Under the pieces are notes generated by a model that saw only the letters and a program-made list of their open reading frames with translations, did not search any database and had not been told where the DNA came from. Below, one piece after another: positions 56,015 to 64,000 of a stretch of DNA of 64,000 nucleotides. Position 1 is the stretch's first letter. Every line of letters starts with the position of its first letter. Origin of the DNA: Eretmocerus hayati (Eukaryota; Arthropoda; Insecta; Hymenoptera; Aphelinidae); assembly GCA_029851415.1 (NCBI GenBank), contig CM056744.1, positions 10,051,268-10,115,267 on the forward strand, read 5' to 3'. The position numbers were made by a program, and so were the translations under genes.

Positions 56015-56908
56015 ACATATCGACGCCTCTTACGAAGATAAACACCTCTTTTCTCGTGATTGACGAATATTAACGCATTCTCGTTAAGTCCACGAAGACT
56101 AACACTTACTCCTTAGGGGCACGAAGACTAACACATACTCCTTAGGGCCACGAAGATTAACACTTACTTCTCAACGGCCCATGAAACTAGCACTTACTCC
56201 TGAACGGTATGAAGACTAAAACACACTTGCACACATTTTCGTCCAAAGGGACGGAGACCAAGTATTTCGTCTTAGGGCCACGAAACAAAACACATTCTCT
56301 TTAGCGGCACAAAAATTAACGCATCGGTAGACTTCATTCATAGAGGGACGGAGACAATAAGTATTTCGTCTTAAGCCCGCGAAAAGTAACAAATTTTCCT
56401 CTACGCCACGAAGACTAACACATTCTCCTCGATGGAATGAAAAACAACACATTCTCTTTGACGTGACGATGAACGGTAAGTGATTGTGTTAGCCTTCGTT
56501 CCGCTAAGAAGAATGTGTTACTTTTCGTGGGCTTAAGACGAAGTATTTATAATCTCCGTCCCTTCAAGAATGGAGTCTACGGATGTGCTAATTTTCGTGC
56601 CGCTAAGGAGAATGTGTTACTTTTCGTGGCCTTAAGACGGAATACTTATAGTCTTCGTCCCGTCAAGAAAAAAAATGCGCGAATGTGTTAATCTTCGTGC
56701 AGTTTGAGGAGTAAGTGTTACTCTTCGTGGCCTTAAGCAGTAAGAGATGATCTTCGTGGCGCTGAGGCGTAAGTGTTGATCTTCGTGGCGTAAACAGTAA
56801 GTGTTAATCTTCGTGGCCATAACAAAGCAAATGCTAATCTTCGGCCACCGTGTTTTTCTTCGTGGGCGTTAGCGGATGTGTTTATCTTCGTAAGAGGCGT
56901 CGATATGT
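56015..56908. mobile_element. Foldback element with degenerate CACGAAGACTAACAC repeats
   Basis: Perfect 31-bp inverted ends (56015-56045 and 56878-56908) begin ACATATCGACGCCTCTTACG. The left half has about ten degenerate units of CACGAAGACTAACAC with variable spacing. The right half has the same units inverted, the switch lying near 56460-56480. There is no coding potential, and no target duplication was fixed. Its design, terminal repeats enclosing inverted minisatellite halves, resembles the 40486-42575 element, though the sequences are unrelated. Confidence 0.8.
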
Positions 56909-57030
56909 AAGTTTCGGTCTTGGATATGATAAATATAGCTGAAATCGAAAATCTACACAAGCAGTTTTTTGGCACTCGACGCATAATATACTATTGTTTT
57001 GCTTTATGTACTTTGATCTTTTTTGGTATA

Positions 57031-57911
57031 CAGTACCCGCCAAAATGAATGGAACACGGATTCCCTTACTAAAACAGCGATTACTCGGGCGTCCTTGGGA
57101 CTACGGCAGTTTTACAAGAAGCATTCAAAAGATGAGAGAATAAGCTATCAATTCATGTCTTTCAAAACATTTTTTGACGCAAAACACATGGTTTTAGTTG
57201 GCTCCGCAAAGTGAAGAACTTTTCATTTCAATCAACCACCGATAATTTATCGGGGAATCATGATAGCGCAAATATCCTTTCGGGATTTTGTAGCTTTTTA
57301 TAAGACCTCCAAACCCGTTTACATTTACTGTGCGGTTTTTTCACCCGAGTTACAAGTGATCTAGCAAAGACGAGTTGGTGCGGGTTGATGGTTCTGGTGA
57401 TCTAGAGGTATGAGATTTTTCTTCTTCAAGCTGTCTGAACTCGTTTTCAACGCGTTCTAGAAAACACCTGACACATATTCAATGAATTTTAGAGTAGTTT
57501 GCGTCTAAATCGTGTATTACGCATTTTTTTTGTATCTCCGCTAGCCTCAACGCGTGTGAATTTGCTCTCACTTGATTGCTCGTAATTCGGGTGTGAAAAA
57601 CCGGAGAGTAATGTATAAAAAAAACAAATTCAAAAGGTCTTGAAAAGAGCTACGAGATCTCGGAAGGATTTTAGCTCTTTCATGATTTCCCGATAAATGA
57701 TCGGTGATGATTGAAATGAAATTTTTTTGACTTTGCGGAGCCAATCAAAACCATGAATTTTGCGCCTTAAAATGTTTTGAAGGACATGAATTGGTAGCTT
57801 TTTTTCTCATCTTTCTGATGCTTTTTGTAAAATTGCCGTAGACCCAAGGACGTCCGAGTAATCGCTGTTTTAGTGAAGGAATCCGTGTTCCATTCATTTT
57901 GGCTGGTACTG
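57031..57911. mobile_element. Tc1/mariner-type MITE with long inverted repeats
   Basis: The ends read CAGTACCCGCCAAAATGAAT and, reversed, CAGTACCAGCCAAAATGAAT, between TA dinucleotides (57029-57030 and 57912-57913). The inverted repeats extend about 0.2 kb (57031-57260 against 57690-57911). The 881-bp element has no transposase. A degraded relative lies at 2060-2750. Confidence 0.85.
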
Positions 57912-58147
57912 TATTTTACATTTACCAGATCGAAAGGAATGTCGAAGATGATCATGTGTACACACATACAACTTAACAGGTAGTGAATATACATCCTCAC
58001 AGGTACTTCCTATGGGAATGTGTGTATACATAGTAAATTCATATGTAATGATGACTTAATATGATTAGATAAAAAGTGATAATGATTTCTTACTGATAAG
58101 AATTTTCATCCATACAATGGTTTTGAATTTGAATCCATGTTCATGAT

Positions 58148-61012
58148 TCATTTTCTTCGATTATTTTTCGATGAAGATCCTTCCAATGCAACTGCGTTAC
58201 CGCGTCTCTTACGTCGATTACGAGTAAATTCAAATTTAATAAGATTTTTCAAATCAGCATTGCTCAAGTAAAACAAGATTTGCTCCGAGCAAGAACTCGG
58301 CCAGTTTACTTTAAGGAGAGAATTCAAAGCTGATTTTGCAATTTTTAATATCATTAGTCTCGCGCGACCTCTGCTGTATTGTAACCTCAAGAAACTACCA
58401 AATATAGGATAAAATTCATTCTTTGATTGGATAGACGCAATTACTGCTTGGAGATCCTTATTCAGCACATGTTTTGCTAGAGAATTGGGATCTTTGAAAA
58501 TAATATCATATAGTGAGGTGTAGCTATCCAACATTTGCGATTTCAATTTTTTTACCTCATCATTGATTCGAAAATCAATTGTTGCTGAATTATTTTGGGA
58601 TACACGTTGTGATAAAATATTAAAGTATCCTTTCACTTCTTCACTCACATAAAAATTTAATTTTATCAATTTCTTAACGTGTGTCACAACCTCTGTGAGG
58701 ATTTTATGCGCGACTTCTGTTCCAGATGCTCCATTTACTTTCCAGTAATTAAATATGATGTGTATCGGAGAACGATTATGTTTATCTACAACATTTATAT
58801 CAGCCCCATACTCGAGTAGTATTTTGGTGAAACCAAAAGTATTCTTAGCAATCGCCAAATGCAGAGGTGTTCGATCATCATTGTTCCGTACATTCACTAG
58901 AATATCGGGATGGCCCAACAACCTTAGGATGGTTATTAGATTTCTTTGGGTAGGGCGATATTTAGTAGCTAAATGAAGAGGAGTCTCATAATCTTTCGAT
59001 TTCGCATTGACATCAGCGCCATGCTTAATAAGCAAATCTACTAAAGACGCATCGAGATTATTCATCATTGATTCTTCAACAGCAATATGTAAGGGTGTAA
59101 AATTATGCTCTCTTTCAGTTGAATTCACAGCAGATCCTCTACTTAAAGCCAGTTTTATCAAATCTTTATTCAAGGGGCAATACGAAAAGTTTTCTGCGAG
59201 AATATGTAGGATGGAATATCCATTGCTGTTGAAAGAGTTGATATTAGCACCATACTGAAGAAGGATATCCATTACTAATTTTTGTCTGATGAGTAATTCT
59301 TTGCGAAAACTTTCTGAGGTTTTATTAGAAAATAATCTTGTAGGGGACGAAATATTTTCCAGTAGAGGAGTATTACCCAATGAATTTTCGGCATTGATAG
59401 ATGCTCCATTCTTTATCAATGATTTGATCATTTGGATATAGTTTGCTCGATTAGATATCCAATCAATTTCTGATTCATAACGATGATGACAGGCCAGATG
59501 AAGCGGGGTATTTTTACTTTTCTTGGTGTAGCTGTTGATATCAGCTCTTTGGGATAGAAGGAGTTTAACGATTTCATAACGATTGAGCTGTACAGCAAAG
59601 TGTAGTGGAGTGTAACCGGCGAATTTAGATGATTTGATTTTAATACTAGCATCAATCAATGCTCCATTATTTATCAAAGTTTGAACTATACCAAAATCGT
59701 CTCCTGTGCAAGCGATGTGCAAATATGATATACCATTTTTATCCGTATAGTTGATGCCCTCAGGATTTTTGGACAATAAAAGTTTTTCAGGCTCATCTAA
59801 TGGATTAACTACAAAATGTTTATAGAATGACAGATGAAGAGGTGTGCAGTCTTCTCGATCTTTCGCAGTAGGATCTGCACCATGATCTAATAACAGCTTC
59901 ACATTCTTTAGGCGTTGCGCTTCTTCTACTTCAGTATCGTTACACGTTAGATGTAATACAGTGAATCCATCCTTGTCGGCTATTCTTGGATTAGCTCCTC
60001 TCTGAAGGAGTAATTCAAATATACTCCAATTACGTCTTGCCGTCGCGAAGTACAGAGCTGTATACTGGGGGAAATCTGCATCATCCACAGAAACCGAAGC
60101 GTTTACATCAGCTCCTTTATCAATCAAAAGACTGATATATTTCATCAGTTTCACATTATTTTCATCGCCAAGTTGTGTAAAGCAGATAATTTGAAGATGA
60201 CTAAGCCCATTCTTGTCCACAGGGTTGAGAAGTTGCTCTTCGTTGCATGATATGACACGGTCGGCTATTAAATTATCCATCAATGAATAATATCGTTTTC
60301 TTAGAGCTAAATGCAGAGGCGTTGATCCGTTATCGTCCGTAGCAAAAATATCAGCATTTGAATCTTGAAGGAGAGTTTTCATCAATAAGGGTTGGTACCA
60401 TTTGCTGCAAAGAGCAAAATGTAAAGGAGTGAATCCTTTCCATTTTTTTGCATTGAATACTGATCGAGTCTTGACTGAAAAACCATGGGCTATGAACATT
60501 TGTACTGCTCCAGAGTCGCCGATCAAGCATGCTGCGTGGAAGAGAGCTACGTGATCTTGATCATCTGGTTGCAAATTTATGTTCGTTTGTAAAAGTCTGA
60601 TATCATCCAATACGATTCTAATCATATCATTTTGCTCCGTAAGCAAGGCTAATTCTAGAGCAGTAATATTATTGAAATCTTTATCGAAGAGAGAAGCTCC
60701 TCTCTTCCATAATTTTCTGAAAATGTCTGGGTCTCCAGAACTTACGGCGTAGTAGAGAGGTGTGCAGTATTTCACAGTTTTTATGGCTATTTTTACTGGA
60801 AAATGTTTTTCGAGGAGAAATCCTGCCAAGGTTTCATGTTCTCTCCGGAGAGCCGTAACGAGAAGTATATAATTGAATATATCATTTCTTGGATGTAGGT
60901 TCCGTCGATAATCAAGAAGATTTTCCACACTTTCCAGAGTACCAGTTTCAACAGTTTCCAGTAGCTTTACCTCTTTTGGGGTAAGATTGGATTTGAAATC
61001 GTGGAAATCCAT
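58148..61012 (-). CDS. Ankyrin-repeat protein with C-terminal PRANC-like domain (2)
   Basis: The protein has 954 residues in one exon. The layout is the same as in 50625-53666: N-terminal helical segment, about 16 ankyrin repeats (many TPLHLA and LLxxGADIN motifs), linker, PRANC-like motif WPSSCSEQILFYLSNADLKN near residue 904, and a strongly basic tail (NRRKRR). The start was placed at the ATG at 61012, after a splice acceptor TTGATTTCAG ending at 61033, as in the paralogue. Extending upstream would need a non-ATG start. The sequence right after that acceptor is GTGAGT, a donor consensus, so the 5' splice pattern is ambiguous. It is convergent with the other copy, and both are free of stops, so both are probably functional. 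A role in ubiquitin-ligase targeting is inferred from the poxvirus family only. Confidence 0.85.
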   Translation of the reverse strand: MDFHDFKSNLTPKEVKLLETVETGTLESVENLLDYRRNLHPRNDIFNYILLVTALRREHETLAGFLLEKHFPVKIAIKTVKYCTPLYYAVSSGDPDIFRKLWKRGASLFDKDFNNITALELALLTEQNDMIRIVLDDIRLLQTNINLQPDDQDHVALFHAACLIGDSGAVQMFIAHGFSVKTRSVFNAKKWKGFTPLHFALCSKWYQPLLMKTLLQDSNADIFATDDNGSTPLHLALRKRYYSLMDNLIADRVISCNEEQLLNPVDKNGLSHLQIICFTQLGDENNVKLMKYISLLIDKGADVNASVSVDDADFPQYTALYFATARRNWSIFELLLQRGANPRIADKDGFTVLHLTCNDTEVEEAQRLKNVKLLLDHGADPTAKDREDCTPLHLSFYKHFVVNPLDEPEKLLLSKNPEGINYTDKNGISYLHIACTGDDFGIVQTLINNGALIDASIKIKSSKFAGYTPLHFAVQLNRYEIVKLLLSQRADINSYTKKSKNTPLHLACHHRYESEIDWISNRANYIQMIKSLIKNGASINAENSLGNTPLLENISSPTRLFSNKTSESFRKELLIRQKLVMDILLQYGANINSFNSNGYSILHILAENFSYCPLNKDLIKLALSRGSAVNSTEREHNFTPLHIAVEESMMNNLDASLVDLLIKHGADVNAKSKDYETPLHLATKYRPTQRNLITILRLLGHPDILVNVRNNDDRTPLHLAIAKNTFGFTKILLEYGADINVVDKHNRSPIHIIFNYWKVNGASGTEVAHKILTEVVTHVKKLIKLNFYVSEEVKGYFNILSQRVSQNNSATIDFRINDEVKKLKSQMLDSYTSLYDIIFKDPNSLAKHVLNKDLQAVIASIQSKNEFYPIFGSFLRLQYSRGRARLMILKIAKSALNSLLKVNWPSSCSEQILFYLSNADLKNLIKFEFTRNRRKRRGNAVALEGSSSKNNRRK

Positions 61013-61034
61013 GGCTCGTTGTGCAAACTCACCT

Positions 61035-62330
61035 GAAATCAAACGGTTAACACAAGAGTTTGATAAAGAATTTCAGAAAATCTGTGGCAGAGCATGTTAA
61101 GGATTTGCCTCTATCAAATTCAAACAATGGGATTCACACAAATATTTCAATTCAAAGCAGGAGATTCTCTTAAATATTTCAAATCTAGTAAATGAAACCA
61201 GTTTAATATGGTATTACAGAAAATCGGCGTTCTTCGTGAGACAGGGGATATCTCGAGAATTGATAACGTTAAGGGACGTTTATCAACTGCGTACACAGAT
61301 TTTAATTATTGTTGACCCCTCCCGCCCCCAAAAAATTACGAAGCTTTTTAAAAAATAATAAGAATTCCATTCCACCAAAAACAACCAAAGAACCTGAAAA
61401 ATTAGCCATGTATAACTATAACAAAATATTTACGCATCTTCAAAATATAGCAGAAACTCATGCAAGTCATCTATCAAAGGGATTGAATATGCCAAGAACT
61501 CGGCCGGGTTAAAACAAGAAGAGCGAGAGAGGAGCACAACCGAAGACACCCACCCCCGTAGCTTTTTAAATTAATTTTTAGCCCCTCCCCTCCCCCTGGT
61601 CGTCTACGTAGTTTATGGGCGGCCCCTTACTCAAAGAGTTGAAATTGCCAGTATCTAAATTCTTTTGATTGATTGTGATACCTTCAGACAGGAGGTATTT
61701 CGAGGTATTTCATAGAGAGTTAGAGTTTAAAATGAGGTTGCTACAAAAGGAAAGGTTGATAATTATGATTATATCACTATTACCAACATTGATTATCATC
61801 AATGTTGTGGATAGTGATGGCCTAATGCAGCACCTAAAAATCTCGCATATTACACTAAGGAACAAGATTTTGGGTCCGGAATAACCCATTCAAGGTTAAT
61901 GATACATGATTTTCCATGTAAATTCCGACGTAGAATTTTAATCCGTAGCCAGATGTGTCCCTACGTTTCAGGATTTTTTTTTTAATTTTAAAAGGGTACG
62001 GGCAAGCTTGAATTTACGTCATAAAATGCTCAAAACACCTTCTGCGGAATAATGTGAGTGTATTCGACCCATCTACTTTTGGGTTATTGCAAATATTTTT
62101 CCACGAAGAAAATGTGCACTCGTGTGCTCAAAACTGAAGTCTCTCGTCCATTCAGTGAGCATTCTAAGATTATCGCTAAATCGGACTGATAGCGACTCGA
62201 AGAATCAGCTTGTCGCTAAAAGCACCGCCATCGTGTTCAGCAGGTCAAAAGACGTAGGGAATCATTTGTTTCGATACGTTCCTGGCGCGCGTCAATAACT
62301 GAAAGTGACCTCCACATCATAACCAACCCT
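61035..62330. other. Upstream region of the second ankyrin-PRANC gene
   Basis: Should contain the upstream intron, first exon and promoter of the reverse-strand gene; none could be fixed. Frames at 61309-61512 and 61669-61884 are short and lack support. Confidence 0.45.
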
Positions 62331-62479
62331 CTCTCTCAACATGAATCAGCTAACACAAACGGATTTTGACTGAGAATCATTTATTTTAGCTGATTTTCAG
62401 CTATTGTAGCTGATTTTCAGTGAAAATTCGTCCACGTTAGCTGCAAATCAGCTGAAATAGCTGATTCATGTTGAGAGAG
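62331..62479. repeat. Small foldback element, 22-bp perfect ends
   Basis: CTCTCTCAACATGAATCAGC (from 62331) pairs exactly with the sequence ending at 62479. The interior repeats AGCTGATTTTCAG. It is a 149-bp MITE-like hairpin without a defined target duplication. Confidence 0.7.
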
Positions 62480-62739
62480 CTGCTGGTAGTTTTAGTGGAA
62501 GTCTGAAGTATAAAGTTACCTATCAAAACAATCAACCCTACTGTGGTTAATTTTAGTGAAAGTGTGAAGTATATAGCACAACTTCAAATTTTCACGTTCG
62601 AGTTATCATTAAATATTGACTAAAATTGGGGTACAGCGGGTTTGCTGTAATGTTTTGCCCAGGCCTGTATATAAGATCGTGGTAGAGGGATAAGCATCAC
62701 TTTTCTTCATATATGATGTGTACAACAAGCTTTCCGAAA

Positions 62740-62860
62740 TAAAGAAATTTTTTCATCAAGGAGTCCAGAGGAACTCTCTTTTGTACCCAATGAATCTTTG
62801 GTATTGTAGGAGGCTCCATTCTTCATCAATAAAATAATCATTTTCCAGGGAGTGTCCCAG
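62740..62860 (-). pseudogene. Decayed ankyrin-repeat fragment (third paralogue)
   Basis: On the reverse strand the translation MIILLMKNGASYNTKDSLGT parallels MIKSLIKNGASINAENSLGN of the second ankyrin gene (nucleotides around 59360-59440). The similarity then continues through a serine-rich stretch to an FRK motif in both. Outside this span it is lost. It is too short to function and has no PRANC part, so I read it as a relic of a former tandem copy. Confidence 0.6.
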
Positions 62861-64000
62861 ATCAGGGCCACTGACTCAGTTGGAACTCTGGAAACAGTTT
62901 TTTTTAGCACCAAAACAAAGTACTCAAAATCATAGACCCTAAGCGTTCCCGAGATGCAGCAAAACACTCTAGCGTTGCCCATATGGGCCGATATTAGGAA
63001 GATTATATTTATAGGTATTCTGTGATGCGTAGGTTCTAGGCTGTAGCTCTGAGACGCTCGAGCGTTACGATTTATACCTGTGGATATCTTCTTTCGAAAA
63101 AAGACTATTTTTGAAGTTTCAGACAAATCCGTGACCCGCGGATCTGGAACACTCTTATGGCTGGACATAATATATTTCACTAGGTATTTAACCAATTTTT
63201 CTATCGTATGGATCGCATTTGTTCTTCGTATGAATCTGTACTATAAGCGAGGTGGATTTTGTTCCACCTGATGCAGGCGTGGCCACCAGCTTTTCGAGAC
63301 GGAAAAAAATCTATAATGTGATACCGATTGAACTTTACACCGAGGAGTATCGGACAGTAACCGATGTATCGAGATGAACTTTTTTAAATTCGAGAATTGA
63401 CTGTGACCTCATTAATCAGAATTTGGACATCCTTTGAAGTGAACGCATCGTTTTAATAAAAGACGCCAGATTTGTCCGTAGAGCTAATAATGCCTTTTCG
63501 GTTTCTTGAAAACAAAAACTTGCAGAAAAATTCCCCTGGTAGTTCTTCTTTTCATCCGCACTGACATAAACAGTTATTGGAGATATTAAATTTAATATTG
63601 TAAGTTATTTGAGTGCGGGGTGACATTAAAAAATATTGGTTGTCTCAAAACCGATCGAATCATTGATGACACCTATAGCTAGAATTTAGTTTTGCGAAAG
63701 GTCATTTGAAAGAAATCTCGTGAGCTTTCGATTCAAACTATCTTCAGATCCGCAAAACTAAGTGCATGCACGAGACGTTTTCTGATGATCGGTTAGAAGA
63801 GAGTTATATATAAAGCATAACCGCAAATTATCATTTTCGTGAGAATCACGTCAATTATTATTAAAAAACTCATAATTGTAGGAAAACATTCAAGATAATT
63901 AGTACATTATTTTGAACATTACACAGATAAACATGCATAATATTATAATTTGTCAGCAATCGCATCAATTCCACAAGGAATGTCAAGTAAACAACTAATT
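62861..64000. other. Right edge of the window, no gene seen
   Basis: AT-rich DNA with short frames only (for example 63080-63271). Nothing recognisable. Confidence 0.45.

Overview
This window is AT-rich eukaryotic nuclear DNA, almost certainly from an insect and most likely a hymenopteran (parasitoid wasp). The reasons are spliced gene fragments, retro- and DNA transposons nested inside one another, and two long ankyrin-repeat genes whose C-termini look like PRANC domains, a combination known from parasitoid wasps, Wolbachia and poxviruses. The organism call is inference; everything else below was read from the sequence by eye.

Layout. (1) 1-4019: repeat-rich DNA without convincing genes. 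(2) 4034-11957: a Penelope-like retroelement with an intact RT/GIY-YIG ORF. It is split by a Gag-like-only LTR retroelement (6920-11761, near-identical 1.1-kb LTRs, 4-bp target duplication). The Penelope 3' terminal part, cut off on the far side of the LTR element, carries a hammerhead ribozyme motif. (3) 13355-48120: the main structure, a nest of DNA transposons. The outermost element has hAT-like ends (CAGGG, exact 8-bp duplication GGTGGGGG) and ~3-kb inverted arms that contain a ~79-bp minisatellite. A second, 25.1-kb element (22930-48019) with ~3-kb terminal inverted repeats and a 9-bp duplication (GAATCGTTT) sits inside its right arm. The undisturbed left arm preserves the empty site. The 25-kb element holds a three-exon gene resembling a ubiquitin-specific-protease (USP) finger and C-terminal region. 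It also holds an intact Ty3/Gypsy retrotransposon, a 2.1-kb foldback element, a Tc1/mariner-type MITE and a 2.2-kb Mutator-like foldback element. (4) 48129-64000: flanking host DNA with one exon abutting the insertion, two tail-to-tail ankyrin-PRANC genes (50625-53666 forward, 58148-61012 reverse), several small MITE or foldback elements between them, and a decayed third ankyrin fragment near 62.8 kb.

How it fits together. Most of the window is a stratigraphy of insertions whose order can be read from target duplications: hAT-like element into a host intron, then the 25-kb element into the hAT-like arm, then Gypsy, foldback and Mutator-like copies into the 25-kb element. The two ankyrin-PRANC paralogues share a layout (one uninterrupted coding exon preceded by a 5' intron acceptor, basic C-terminal tail) and probably arose by local duplication.
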